Assembly (NCBI GenBank): GCA_030762175.1
Contig: CM060834.1
Coordinates: 63,345,501 to 63,409,500 of the forward strand
Length of the DNA stretch: 64,000 nucleotides
Direction: 5' to 3'
Source of the DNA: Metallyticus violacea
Taxonomy: Eukaryota; Arthropoda; Insecta; Mantodea; Metallyticidae
The notes beneath the pieces were generated by a model that saw only the letters and a list, made by a program, of their open reading frames with translations, did no database searches and was not told the DNA's origin. Position numbers and translations under genes: made by a program. Positions 34,355 through 47,817 of the stretch are shown here, piece by piece. Numbering within the stretch: the stretch's first letter is position 1; every line of letters starts with the position of its first letter.

Positions 34355-36904
34355 GATAGCCTCAGTAAAGCATATTATGCGCAAAGAATCTCGAAAAGAA
34401 AAACATTTTTTTCTCGAATTTTGGAATCTTCGTTATAATCACTTTTTTTCCCTTCTTATTTGAGATAACTGGTTCTCTTTCATTATACTAGTTTGATAGC
34501 CTCAGTAAAGCATATTATGCGCATAGCATCTCGAAAAGAAAAAAAATTTTTTTCGAAGTTTGGAAACGTCGTTTGAATCACTTTTTTCCTTTCTTATTTG
34601 AGATTACTGGTTCTCTTTCATTATAGTAGTTTGATAGCCTCAGAAAAGCATATTATGCACAATTCTCTTTCATTATACTAGTTTGATAGCCTCAGCAAAG
34701 CATATTATGCACAAAGAATCTCGAAAAGAAAAAAATTTTTTTTCGAATTTTGGAAACGTCGTTTGAATCACTGTTTTCCGTTCTTATTTGAGATTACTGG
34801 TTCTCTTTCATTATAGTAGTTTTTTAGCCTCAGAAAAGCATATTATGCGCAAAGAAAATCGAAAAGAAAAAAAAATTTTTTCGAAGTTTGGAAACTTCTT
34901 TAGAATCACTTTTTTTACGTTCTTATTTGAGATAACTGGTTCTCTTTCATTATACTAGTTTGATAGCCTCAGTAGAGCATATTATGCGCAAAGAATCTCG
35001 AAGAGAAAAAAAAATTTTTTCGAAGTTTGTAAACTTCGTTTGAATCACTTTTTTTCCGTTCTTATTTAAGATAACTGGTTCTCTTTCATTATACTAGTTT
35101 GATAGCCTCAGTAAAGCATATTATGCGCAAAGAATCTCGAAAAGAAAAATGTTTTTTTTCGAAGTGTGGAAACTTCTTTAGAATCACTTTTTTCCGTTCT
35201 TATTTGAGATAACTGGTTCTCTTTCATTATACTAGTTTGATAGCCTCAGTAAAGCATATTATGAGCAAAGAATCTCGAAAAGAAAAAAAATTTTTTTCGA
35301 AGTTTGGAAACTTCGTTAGAATCACTTTTTTTCCGTTCTTATTTGAGATAACTGGTTCTCTTTCATTATACTAGTTTGATAGCCTCAGTAAAGCATATTA
35401 TGCGCAAAGAATCTCGAAAAGAAAAAAGAATTTTTTCGCAGTTTGGAAACTTCGTTAGAATCACTTTTATTCCGTTCTTATTTGAGATAACTGGTTCTCT
35501 TTCATTATACTAGTTTGATAGCCTCAGAAAAGCATATTATGCGCAAAGAATCTCGAAAAGAAAAAAGTTTTTTTTCGAAGTTTGGAAACTTCGTTTGAAT
35601 CTCTTTTTTTCCGTTCTTATTTGAGATAACTGGTTCTCTTTCATTATACTAGTTTGATAGCCTCAGCAAAGCATATTATGCACAAAGAATCTCGAAAAGA
35701 AAAAAATTTTTTTTCGAAGTTTGGAAACTTTGTTTGAATCACTTTTTTTCCGTTCTTATTTGAGATAACTGGTTCTCTTTCATTATACTTGTTTGATAGC
35801 CTCAGTAAAGCATATAATGCGCAAAGAATATGGAAAAGAAAAAAAATTTTTTTCGAAATTTGGAAACTTCGTTAGAATCACTTTTTTTCCGTTCTTATGT
35901 GAGATAACTGGTTCTCTTTCCTTATACTAGTTTGATAACCTCAGAAAAGGATATTATGCGCCAAGAATCTCGAAAAGAAAAAAGTTTTTTTTCGAAGTTT
36001 GGAAACTTCGTTTGAATCACTTTTTTTTCCGTTCTTATTTGAGATAACTGGTTCTCTTTCATTATATTAGTTTGATAGCCTCAGTAAAGCATATTATGCG
36101 CAAAGAATCTGGAAAAGAAAAAAAATTTTTTTCGAAGTTTGGAAACTTCGTTAGAATCACTTTTTTCCGTTCTTATTTGAGATAACTGGTTCTCTTTCAT
36201 TATACTAGTTTGATAGCCTCAGTAAAGCATATTATGCGCAAAGAATCTCGAAAAGAAAAAAATTTTTTTTCGAAGTCTGGAAACGTCGTTTGAATCACTT
36301 TTTCCGTTCTTATCTGAGATTACTGGTTCTCTTTCATTATAGTAGTTTAATAGCCTCAGAAAAGCATATTATGCGCAAAGAAACTCGAAAAGAAAAAAGT
36401 TTTTTTTCGAAGTTTGGAAACTTCTTTAGAATCACTTTTTTTCCGTTCTTATTTGAGATAACTGGTTCTCTTTCATTATACTAGTTTGATAGCCTCAGTA
36501 AAGCATATTATGCGCAAAGAATCTCGAAAAGAAAAAAAATTTTTTTCGAAGTTTGGAAACTTCGTTAGAATCACTTTTTTTCCGTTCTTATTTGAGATAA
36601 CTGGTTCTCTTTCATTATACTAGTTTGATAGCCTCAGTAAAGCATATTATGCGCAAAGATTCTCGAAAAGAAAAAAAAAATTTTTCGCAGTTTGGAAACT
36701 TTGTTAGAATCACTTTTATTCCGTTCTTATTTGAGATAACTGGTTCTCTTTCATTATACTAGTTTGATAGCCTCAGAAAAGCATATTATGCGCAAAGAAT
36801 CTCGAAAAGAAAAAAGTTTTTTTTCGAAGTTTGGAAACTTCGTTTGAATCACTTTTTTTCCGTTCTTATACGAGATAACTGGTTCTCTTTCATTTTGCTA
36901 GTTT
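34355..36904 (+). repeat. Family B block, 18 monomers plus short monomer
   Basis: It carries the E-specific changes ttctcgaatt, agttttttagcc, ttttttacgttc and tatgagcaaag. It spans the E1/E2 join and ends in the hybrid 36766-36904. Confidence 0.8.
34633..34684 (+). repeat. Short 52-bp monomer, copy 9 (E1)
   Basis: The following monomer has a gaattttggaaacgtc middle instead of gaagtttgg. Confidence 0.95.
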
Positions 36905-37321
36905 GATAGTTGTAGAAAAGCATATTATGCGCAAAGAATCTCGAAAAGAAAAAAAAAGTTTTTCAAAATTTTGAAACTTCATTAGAATCATTTTTTTTCC
37001 GTTCTTATTCTATTTAACTGGTTCTCCTTCATTATACTAGTTTGATAGCTGTAGAAAAGCATATTATGCGCAAAGAATATCGAAAAGAAATAAAATTATT
37101 TTCGAAGTTTGGAAACTTCATTAGAATCACTTTTTTTCCGTTCTTATTCGAGATAACTGGTTCTCTTTCATTATACTAGTTTGATAGCCTCAGAAAAGCA
37201 TATTATGCGCAAAGAATCTGGAAAAGAAAAAAAAATTTTTTCGAAGATTGGAAACTTCATTAGAATCACTTTTTTTCCGTTCTTATTTGAGATAACTGGT
37301 TCTCTTTCATTATACTAGTTT
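36905..37321 (+). repeat. Family A block, 3 monomers (417 bp cassette, E2)
   Basis: This is a copy of 33938-34354 at 2967 bp. The middle monomer has a private gaaataaaattatt where the others have an unbroken A-run. Confidence 0.85.
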
Positions 37322-40300
37322 GATAGCCTCAGTAAAGCATATTATGCGCAAAGAATCTCGAAAAGAAAAACATTTTTTTCTCGAATTTTGGAATCTTCGT
37401 TATAATCACTTTTTTTCCCTTCTTATTTGAGATAACTGGTTCTCTTTCATTATACTAGTTTGATAGCCTCAGTAAAGCATATTATGCGCATAGCATCTCG
37501 AAAAGAAAAAAAATTTTTTTCGAAGTTTGGAAACGTCGTTTGAATCACTTTTTTCCTTTCTTATTTGAGATTACTGGTTCTCTTTCATTATAGTAGTTTG
37601 ATAGCCTCAGAAAAGCATATTATGCACAATTCTCTTTCATTATACTAGTTTGATAGCCTCAGCAAAGCATATTATGCACAAAAAATCTCGAAAAGAAAAA
37701 AATTTTTTTTCGAATTTTGGAAACGTCGTTTGAATCACTGTTTTCCGTTCTTATTTGAGATTACTGGTTCTCTTTCATTATAGTAGTTTTTTAGCCTCAG
37801 AAAAGCATATTATGCGCAAAGAAAATCGAAAAGAAAAAAAAATTTTTTCGAAGTTTGGAAACTTCTTTAGAATCACTTTTTTTACGTTCTTATTTGAGAT
37901 AACTGGTTCTCTTTCATTATACTAGTTTGATAGCCTCAGTAGAGCATATTATGCGCAAAGAATCTCGAAGAGAAAAAAAAATTTTTTCGAAGTTTGTAAA
38001 CTTCGTTTGAATCACTTTTTTTCCGTTCTTATTTAAGATAACTGGTTCTCTTTCATTATACTAGTTTGATAGCCTCAGTAAAGCATATTATGCGCAAAGA
38101 ATCTCGAAAAGAAAAATGTTTTTTTTCGAAGTGTGGAAACTTCTTTAGAATCACTTTTTTCCGTTCTTATTTGAGATAACTGGTTCTCTTTCATTATACT
38201 AGTTTGATAGCCTCAGTAAAGCATATTATGAGCAAAGAATCTCGAAAAGAAAAAAAATTTTTTTCGAAGTTTGGAAACTTCGTTAGAATCACTTTTTTTC
38301 CGTTCTTATTTGAGATAACTGGTTCTCTTTCATTATACTAGTTTGATAGCCTCAGTAAAGCATATTATGCGCAAAGAATCTCGAAAAGAAAAAAAAATTT
38401 TTTCGCAGTTTGGAAACTTCGTTAGAATCACTTTTATTCCGTTCTTATTTGAGATAACTGGTTCTCTTTCATTATACTAGTTTGATAGCCTCAGAAAAGC
38501 ATATTATGCGCAAAGAATCTCGAAAAGAAAAAAGTTTTTTTTCGAAGTTTGGAAACTTCGTTTGAATCTCTTTTTTTCCGTTCTTATTTGAGATAACTGG
38601 TTCTCTTTCATTATACTAGTTTGATAGCCTCAGCAAAGCATATTATGCACAAAGAATCTCGAAAAGAAAAAAATTTTTTTTCGAAGTTTGGAAACTTTGT
38701 TTGAATCACTTTTTTTCCGTTCTTATTTGAGATAACTGGTTCTCTTTCATTATACTTGTTTGATAGCCTCAGTAAAGCATATAATGCGCAAAGAATATGG
38801 AAAAGAAAAAAAATTTTTTTCGAAATTTGGAAACTTCGTTAGAATCACTTTTTTTCCGTTCTTATGTGAGATAACTGGTTCTCTTTCCTTATACTAGTTT
38901 GATAACCTCAGAAAAGGATAATATGCGCCAAGAATCTCGAAAAGAAAAAAGTTTTTTTTCGAAGTTTGGAAACTTCGTTTGAATCACTTTTTTTTCCGTT
39001 CTTATTTGAGATAACTGGTTCTCTTTCATTATATTAGTTTGATAGCCTCAGTAAAGCATATTATGCGCAAAGAATCTGGAAAAGAAAAAAAATTTTTTTC
39101 GAAGTTTGGAAACTTCGTTAGAATCACTTTTTTCCGTTCTTATTTGAGATAACTGGTTCTCTTTCATTATACTAGTTTGATAGCCTCAGTAAAGCATATT
39201 ATGCGCAAAGAATCTCGAAAAGAAAAAAATTTTTTTTCGAAGTCTGGAAACGTCGTTTGAATCACTTTTTCCGTTCTTATCTGAGATTACTGGTTCTCTT
39301 TCATTATAGTAGTTTAATAGCCTCAGAAAAGCATATTATGCGCAAAGAATCTCGAAAAGAAAAAAGTTTTTTTTCGAAGTTTGGAAACTTCTTTAGAATC
39401 ACTTTTTTTCCGTTCTTATTTGAGATAACTGATTCTCTTTCATTATACTAGTTTGATAGCCTCAGTAAAGCATATTATGCGCAAAGAATCTCGAATAGAA
39501 AAAAAATTTTTTTCGAAGTTTGGAAACTTCGTTAGAATCACTTTTTTTCCGTTCTTATGTGAGATAACTGGTTCTCTTTCCTTATACTAGTTTGATAACC
39601 TCAGAAAAGGATATTATGCGCAAAGAATCTCGAAAAGAAAAAAGTTTTTTTTCGAAGTTTGGAAACTTCGTTTGAATCACTTTTTTTTCCGTTCTTATTT
39701 GAGATAACTGGTTCTCTTTCATTATATTAGTTTGATAGCCTCAGTAAAGCATATTATGCGCAAAGAATCTGGAAAAGAAAAAAAATTTTTTTCGAAGTTT
39801 GGAAACTTCGTTAGAATCACTTTTTTCCGTTCTTATTTGAGATAACTGGTTCTCTTTCATTATACTAGTTTGATAGCCTCAGTAAAGCATATTATGCGCA
39901 AAGAATCTCGAAAACAAAAAAATTTTTTTCGAAGTTTGGAAACGTCGTTTGAATCACTTTTTCCGTTCTTATTTGAGATTATTGGTTGTCTTTCATTATA
40001 GTAGTTTGATAGCCTCAGAAAAGCATATTATGCGCAAAGAATCTCGAAAAGAAAAAAGTTTTTTTTCGAAGTTTGGAAACTTCTTTAGAATCACTTTTTT
40101 TCCGTTCTTATTTGAGATAACTGGTTCTCTTTCATTATACTAGTTTGATAGCCTCAGTAAAGCATATTATGCGCAAAGAATCTCGAAAAGAATAAAAATT
40201 TATTTCGAAGTTTGGAAACTTCCTTAGAATCACTTTTTTTCCGTTCTTATTTGAGATAACTGGTTCTCTTTCATTATACTAGTTTGATAGCCACAGTAAA

Positions 40301-40701
40301 GCATATTATGCGCAAAGAATCTGGAAAGAAAAAAAATTTTTTTCGAAGTTTGGAAACTTCGTTAGAATCACTTTTTTTCCGTTCTTATTTGAGATAACTG
40401 GTTCTCTTTCATTATACTAGTTTGATAGCCTCAGTAAAGCACATTATGCGCAAAGAATCTCGAAAAGAAAAAAAATTTTTTTCGAAGTTTGGAAACGTCG
40501 TTTGAATCACTTTTTTCCGTTCTTATTTGAGATTACTGGTTCTCTTTCATTATAGTAGTTTGATAGCCTCAGAAAAGCATATTATGCACAAAGAATCTCG
40601 AAAAGAAAAAAAATTTTTTTCGAAGTTTGGAAACTTCGTTATAATCACTTTTTTTCCGTTCTTATTTGAGATAACTGGTTCTCTTTCATTATACTACTTT
40701 T
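37322..40701 (+). repeat. Family B block, 24 monomers plus short monomer
   Basis: Its first part is E2 and its end is the start of F1. It includes ataatatgcgcc at about 38928 where ggatattatgcgcc is usual, and gaataaaaatttatttcg at about 40191. Confidence 0.8.
37600..37651 (+). repeat. Short 52-bp monomer, copy 10 (E2)
   Basis: 2967 bp after copy 9. The following monomer has a private caaaaaatctc. Confidence 0.95.
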
Positions 40702-42776
40702 GATAGCTGTAGAAAAGCATATTATGCGCAAAGAATCTCGAAAAGAAAAAAAAAATTTTCGAAGTTTGGAAACTTCATTATAATACTTTTTTTGCGTTCT
40801 TATTCGAGATAACTGGTTCTCTTTCATTATACTAGTTTGATAGCCTCAGAAAAGCATATTATGCTCAAAGAATCTCGAATAGAAAAAAAATTTTTTACGA
40901 AGTTTTGAAACTTCATTAGAATCACTTTTTTTCCGTTCTTATTCGAGTAAACTGGTTCTCTTTCATTATACTAATTTGATAGCCTCAGAAAAGCATATTA
41001 TGCGCAAAGAATTTGAAAAGAAAAACATTTTTTTTCGAAGTTAGAAACTTCATTAGAATCACTTTTTTTCCTTTCTTATACGAGATAACTGGTTCTCTTT
41101 CATTTTGCTAGTTTGATAGCTGTAGAAAAGCATATTATGCCCAAAGAATCTCGAAAAGAAAAAAAAAGTTTTTCAAAATTTTGAAACTTCATTAGAATCA
41201 CTTTTTTTCCGTTCTTATTCTATTTAACTGGTTCTCTTTCATTATACTAGTTTGATAGCTGTAGAAAAGCATATTATGCGCAAAGAATCTCGAAAAGAAA
41301 AAATATTATTTTCGAAGTTTGGAAACTTCATTAGAATCACTTTTTTTCCGTTCTTATTCGAGATAACTGGTTCTCTTTCATTATACTAGTTTGATAGCCT
41401 CAGAAAAGCATATTATGCGCAAAGAATCTGGAAAAGAAAAAAAATTTTTTTCGAAGTTTGGAAACTTCATTAGAATCACTTTTTTTCCGTTCTTATTCGA
41501 GATAACTGGTTCTCTTTCATTATACTAGTTTGATAGCCTCAGAAAAGCATATTATGCGCAAAGAATCTCGAAAAGAAAAAGATTTTTTTCGAAGTTTGCA
41601 AACTTCCTTAGAATCACTTTTTTCCGTTCTTATTCGAGATAACTGGTTCTCTTTCATTATACTAGTTTGAAAGCCTCAGAATAGCATATTATGCGCAAAG
41701 AATCTCGAAAAGAAAAAAATTTTTTTTCGAAGTTTGGAAACTACATTAGAATCACTTTTTTTCCGTTCTTATTCGAGATAACTGGTTCTCTTTCATTATA
41801 CTAGTTTGATAGCTGTAAAAAAGCATATTATGCGCAAAGAATCTCGAAAAGAAAAAAAAAGTTTTTCAAAATTTTGAAACTTCATTAGAATCATTTTTTT
41901 CCGTTCTTATTCGAGATAACTGGTTCTCTTTCATTATACTACTTTTGATAGCTGTAGAAAAGCATATTATGCGCAAAGAATCTCGAAAAGAAAAAAAAGT
42001 TTTTCGAAGTTTGTAAACCTCATTGGAATCACTTTTTTTCCGTTCTTATACGAGATAACTGGTTCTCTTTCATTTTGCTAGTTTGATAGTTGTAGAAAAG
42101 CATATTATGCGCAAAGAATCTCGAAAGGAAAAAAAAAGTTTTTCAAATTTTGAAACTTCATTAGAATCATTTTTTTCCGTTCTTATTCGAGATAACTGGT
42201 TCTCTTTCATTATACTACTTTTGATAGCTGTAGAAAAGCATATTATGCGCAAAGAATTTGAAAAGAAAAACATTTTTTTTCGAAGTTAGAAACTTCATTA
42301 GAATCACTTTTTTTCCGTTCTTATACGAGATAACTGGTTCTCTTTCATTTTGCTAGTTTGATAGATGTAGAAAAGCATATTATGCGCAAAGAATCTCGAA
42401 AAGAAAAAAAAAGTTTTTCAAAATTTTGAAACTTCATTAGAATCATTTTTTTCCCATTCTTATTCTATTTAACTGGTTCTCCTTCATTATACTAGTTTGA
42501 TAGCTGTAGAAAAGCATATTATGCGCAAAGAATATCGAAAAGAAAAAAAATTATTTTCGAAGTTTGGAAACTTCATTAGAATCACTTTTTTTCCGTTCTT
42601 ATTCGAGATAACTGGTTCTCTTTCATTATACTAGTTTGATAGCCTCAGAAAAGCATATTATGCGCAAAGAATCTGGAAAAGAAAAAAGTTTTTTTTCGAA
42701 GTTTGGAAACTTCTTTAGAATCACTTTTTTTCCGTTCTTATTTGAGATAACTGGTTCTCTTTGATTATACTAGTTT
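40702..42776 (+). repeat. Family A block, 15 monomers
   Basis: It includes the landmark gaaagcctcagaatag at 41669. Unlike most units it goes directly to gctgtaaaaaagc, skipping the gttgtagaaaagg monomer. It ends in a hybrid (42638-42776). Confidence 0.8.
42638..42776 (+). repeat. Hybrid monomer, A head and B tail (before C2)
   Basis: It has a cagaaaag/ctggaaaag head and a B middle (cttctttag), followed by ctctttgattatac. The same joint is at 50223-50361; a related joint at 62436-62574 lacks the tttgatt change. Confidence 0.85.
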
Positions 42777-43887
42777 GATAGCCTCAGTAGAGCATATTAT
42801 GCGCAAAGAATCTCGAAGAGAAAAAAAATTTTTTTCGAAGTTTGTAAACTTCGTTTGAATCACTTTTTTTCCGTTCTTATTTGAGATAACTGGTTCTCTT
42901 TCATTATACTAGTTTGATAGCCTCAGTAAAGCATATTATGCGCAAAGAATCTCGAAAAGAAAAATGTTTTTTTTCGAAGTTTGGAAACTTCTTTAGAATC
43001 ACTTTTTTTCCGTTCTTATTTGAGATAACTGGTTCTCTTTCATTATACTAGTTTGATAGCCTCAGTAAAGCATATTATGCGCAAAGAATCTCGAAAAGAA
43101 AAAAAATTTTTTTCGCAGTTTGGAAACTTCGTTAGAATCACTTTTATTCCGTTCTTATTTGAGATAACTGGTTCTCTTTCATTATACTAGTGTGATAGCC
43201 TCAGAAAAGCATATTATGCGCAAAGAATCTCGAAAAGAAAAAAGTTTTTTTTCGAAGTTTGGAAACTTCGTTTGAATCACTTTTTTTCCGTTCTTATTTG
43301 AGATAACTGGTTCTCTTTCATTATACTAGTTTGATAGCCTCAGCGAAGCATAAAATGCACAAAGAATCTCGAAAAGAAAAAAATTTTTTTTCGAAGTTTG
43401 GAAACTTTGTTTGAATCACTTTTTTTCCGTTCTTATTTGAGATAACTGGTTCTCTTTCATTATACTTGTTTGATAGCCTCAGTAAAGCATATAATGCGCA
43501 AAGAATATGGAAAAGAAAAAAAATTTTTTTCGAAGTTTGGAAACTTCGTTAGAATCACTTTTTTCCGTTCTTATGTGAGATAACTGGTTCTCTTTCCTTA
43601 TACTAGTTTGATAACCTCAGAAAAGGATATTATGCGCCAAGAATCTCGAAAAGAAAAAAGTTTTTTTTCGAAGTTTGGAAACTTCGTTTGAATCACTTTT
43701 TCTTCCGTTCTTATTTGAGATAACTGGTTCTCTTTCATTATATTAGTTTGATAGCCTCAGTAAAGCATATTATGCACAAAGAATCTGGAAAAGAAAAAAA
43801 ATTTTTTTCGAAGTTTGGAAACTTTGTTAGAATCACTTTTTTCCGTTCTTATTCAAGATAACTGGTTCTGTTTCATTATAATAGTTT
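42777..43887 (+). repeat. Family B block, 8 monomers
   Basis: It runs from cagtagagc to the hybrid 43750-43887, with tagtgtgatag (43189) and cagcgaagcataaaatgc (about 43342) as variants shared with the C3 copy at 50362-51473. Confidence 0.85.
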
Positions 43888-44579
43888 GATAGCTGTAGAA
43901 AAGGATATTATGCGCAAAGAATCTCGAAAAGAAAAAAAAATTTTTTCGAAGTTTGGAAACTTCATTAGAATCACTTTTTTTCCGTTCTTATTCGAGATAA
44001 CTGGTCCTCTTTCATTATACTAGTTTGATAGCCTCAGAAAAGCATATTATGCGCAAAGAATTTGAAAAGAAAAACATTTTTTTTCGAAGTTAGAAACTTC
44101 ATTAGAATCACTTTTTTTCCGTTCTTATACGAGATAACTGGTTCTCTTTCATTTTGCAAGTTTGATAGTTGTAGAAAAGCATATTATGCGCAAAGAATCT
44201 CGAAAAGAAAAAAAAAGTTTTTCAAAATTTTGAAACTTCATTAGAATCATTTTTTTTCCGTTCTTATTCTATTTAACTGGTTGTCCTTCATTATACTAGT
44301 TTGATAGCTGTAGAAAAGCATATTATGCGCAAAGAATATCGAAAAGAAAAAAAATTATTTTCGAAGTTTGGAAACTTCATTAGAATCACTTTTTTTCCGT
44401 TCTTATTCGAGATAACTGGTTCTCTTTCATTATACTAGTTTGATAGCCTCAGAAAAGCATATTATGTGCAAAGAATCTGGAAAAGAAAAAAAATTTTTTT
44501 CGAAGATTGGAAACTTCATTAGAATCACTTTTTTTCGTTCTTATTTGAGATAACTGGTTCTCTTTCATTATACTAGTTC
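43888..44579 (+). repeat. Family A block, 5 monomers (C2)
   Basis: Same order as 27596-28288. One T is missing in a T-run (cactttttttcgttc near 44525). Confidence 0.85.
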
Positions 44580-47500
44580 GATAGCCTCAGTAAAGCATAT
44601 TATGCGCAAAGAATCTCGAAAAGAAAAAAATTTTTTTTCGAATTTTGGAATCTTCGTTATAATCACTTTTTTTCCGTTCTTATTTGAGATAACTGGTTCT
44701 CTTTCATTATACTAGTTTGATAGCCTCAGTAAAGCATATTATGCGCATAGCATCTCGAAAAGAAAAAAAATTTTTTTCGAAGTTTGGAAACGTCGTTTGA
44801 ATCACTTTTTTCCTTTCTTATTTGAGATTACTGGTTCTCTTTCATTATAGTAGTTTGATAGCCTCAGAAAAGCATATTATGCACAATTCTCTTTCGTTAT
44901 ACTAGTTTGATAGCCTCAGCAAAGCATATTATGCACAAAGAATCTCGAAAAGAAAAAAAATTTTTTTCGAAGTTTGGAAACGTCGTTTGAATCACTGTTT
45001 TCCGTTCTTATTTGAGATTACTGGTTCTCTTTCATTATAGTAGTTTGATAGCCTCAGAAAAGCATATTATGCGCAAAGAAAATCGAAAAGAAAAAAAAAT
45101 TTTTTCGAAGTTTGGAAACTTCTTTAGAATCACTTTTTTTCCGTACTTATTTGAGATAACTGGTTCTCTTTCATTATACTAGTTTGATAGCCTCATTAGA
45201 GCATATTATGCGCAAAGAATCTCGAAGAGAAAAAAAATTTTTTTCGAAGTTTGTAAACTTCGTTTGAATCACTTTTTTTCCGTTCTTATTTGAGATAACT
45301 GGTTCTCTTTCATTATACTAGTTTGATAGCCTCAGTAAAGCATATTATGCGCAAAGAATCTCGAAAAGAAAAATGTTTTTTTTCGAAGTTTGGAAACTTC
45401 TTTAGAATCACTTATTTTCCGTTCTTATTTGAGATAACTGGTTCTCTTTCATTATACTAGTTTGATAGCCTCAGTAAAGCATATTATGCGCAAAGAATCT
45501 CGAAAAGAAAAAAAATTTTTTTCGAAGTTTGGAAACTTCGTTAGAATCACTTTTTTTCCGTTCTTATTTGAGATAACTGGTTCTCTTTCATTATACTAGT
45601 TTGATAGCCTCAGTAAAGCATATTATGCGCAAAGAATCTCGAATAGAAAAAAAATTTTTTTCGCAGTTTGGAAACTTCGTTAGAATCACTTTTATTCCGT
45701 TCTTATTTGAGATAACTGGTTCTCTTTCATTATACTAGTTTGATAGCCTCAGAAAAGCATATTATGCGCAAAGAATCTCGAAAAGAAAAAAGTTTTTTTT
45801 CGAAGTTTGGAAACTTCGTTTGAATCACTTTTTTTCCGTTCTTATTTGAGATAACTGGTTCTCTTTCATTATACTAGTTTGATAGCCTCAGTAAAGCATA
45901 TAATGCGCAAAGAATATGGAAAAGAAAAAAATTTTTTTTCGAAGTTTGGAAACTTCGTTAGAATCACTTTTTTTCCGTTCTTATGTGAGATAACTGGTTC
46001 TCTTTCCTTATACTAGTTTGATAACCTCAGAAAAGGATATTATGCCCAAAGAATCTCGAAAAGAAAAAAGTTTTTTTTCGAAGTTTGGAAACTTCGTTTG
46101 AATCACTTTTTTTTCCGTTCTTATTTGAGATAACTGGTTCTCTTTCATTATATTAGTTTGATAGCCTCAGTAAAGCATATTATGCGCAAAGAATCTGGAA
46201 AAGAAAAAAAATTTTTTTCGAAGTTTGGAAACTTCGTTAGAATCACTTTTTTCCGTTCTTATTTGAGATAACTGGTTCTCTTTCATTATACTAGTTTGAT
46301 AGCCTCAGTAAAGCATATTATGCGCAAAGAATCTCGAAAAGAAAAAAATTTTTTTTCGAAGTCTGGAAACGTCGTTTGAATCACTTTTTCCGTTCTTATT
46401 TGAGATAACTGGTTCTCTTTCATTATATTAGTTTGATAGCCTGAGTAAAGCATATTATGCGCAAAGAATCTGGAAAAGAAAAAAAATTTTTTTCGAAGTT
46501 TGGAAACTTCGTTAGAATCACTTTTTTCCGTTCTTATTTGAGATAACTGGTTCTCTTTCATTATACTAGTTTGATAGCCTCAGTAAAGCATATTATGCGC
46601 AAAGAATCTCGAAAACAAAAAAATTTTTTTCGAAGTTTGGAAACGTCGTTTGAATCACTTTTTCCGTTCTTATTTGAGATTATTGGTTGTCTTTCATTAT
46701 AGTAGTTTGATAGCCTCAGAAAAGCATATTATGCGCAAAGAATCTCGAAAAGAAAAAAGTTTTTTTTCGAAGTTTGGAAACTTCTTTAGAATCACTTTTT
46801 TTCCGTTCTTATTTGATATAACTGGTTCTCTTTCATTATACTAGTTTGATAGCCTCAGTAAAGCATATTATGCGCAAAGAATCTGGAAAAGAAAAAAAAA
46901 TTTTTTCGAAGTTTGGAAACTTCGTTAGAATCACTTTTTTTCCGTTCTTATTTGAGATAACTGTTTCTCTTTCATTATACTAGTTTGATAGCCTCAGTAA
47001 AGCATATTATGCGCAAAGAATCTGGAAAAGAAAAAAGTTTTTTTTCGAAGTTTGGAAACTTCGTTTGAATCACTTTTTTTCCGTTCTTATTTGAGATAAC
47101 TGGTTCTCTTTCATTATACTAGTTTGATAGCCTCAGTAAAGCATATTATGCGCAAAGAATCTCGAAAAGAAAAAAAATTTTTTTCGAAGTTTGGAAAGTT
47201 CGTTAAATCACTTTTTTTCCGTTCTTATTTGAGATAACTGGTTCTCTTTCATTATACTAGTTTGATAGCCTCAGTAAAGCATATTATGCGCAAAGAATCT
47301 CGAAAAGAATAAAAAATTTTTTCGAAGTTTGGAAACTTCCTTAGAATCACTTTTTTTCCGTTCTTATTTGAGATAACTGGTTCTCTTTCATTATACTAGT
47401 TTGATAGCCACAGTAAAGCATATTATGCGCAAAGAATCTGGAAAGAAAAAAAATTTTTTTCGAAGTTTGGAAACTTCGTTAGAATCACTTTTTTTCCGTT

Positions 47501-47817
47501 CTTATTTGAGACAACTGGTTCTCTTTCATTATACTAGTTTGATAGCCTCAGTAAAGCACATTATGCGCAAAGAATCTCGAAAGGAAAAAAATTTTTTTTC
47601 GAAGTTTGGAAACGTCGTTTGAATCACTTTTTTCCGTTCTTATTTGAGATTACTGGTTCTCTTTCATTATAGTAGTTTGATAGCCTCAGAAAAGCATATT
47701 ATGCACAAAGAATCTCGAAAAGAAAAAAAATTTTTTTCGAAGTTTGGAAACTTCGTTATAATCACTTTTTTTCCGTTCTTATACGAGATAACTGGTTCTC
47801 TTTCATTTTGCTAGTTT
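44580..47817 (+). repeat. Family B block, 23 monomers plus short monomer
   Basis: Its first monomer starts after tagttcgatag. One cacaaagattctcg monomer present in C1 and C3 is missing near 45870. It ends in the hybrid 47679-47817. Confidence 0.8.
44857..44908 (+). repeat. Short 52-bp monomer, copy 11 (C2, first)
   Basis: Has the tttcgttata change shared with copies 7 and 13. Confidence 0.95.

Larger units (their letters stand above)
33521..36487 (+). repeat. HOR module E1 (2967 bp; 21 monomers plus one short monomer)
   Basis: This is the left copy of a clean tandem duplication; the next unit starts exactly 2967 bp later. Shared private variants include ttctcgaattttgg (34411/37378), agttttttagcc (about 34810/37777), ttttttacgttc (about 34913/37880) and tatgagcaaag (35260/38227). 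Only a few substitutions separate the copies. Confidence 0.85.
36488..39454 (+). repeat. HOR module E2 (2967 bp)
   Basis: This is the right copy of the E1/E2 tandem pair. Visible differences from E1 are aagattctcg at about 36657, where E1 has aagaatctcg, caaaaaatctc at about 37681, and gaatctcg at 39346 against gaaactcg in E1. After 39454 the sequence leaves the E pattern and enters module F1. Confidence 0.85.
39455..42776 (+). repeat. HOR module F1
   Basis: It begins with TATGTGAG and attattggttgtc B monomers, then a long A block from 40702. It recurs as F2 (59393-62574; for example 40702/60363, offset 19661 bp). Its 3' part (about 41808-42776) also recurs before C3 at 49393-50361, offset 7585 bp. 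Confidence 0.75.
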
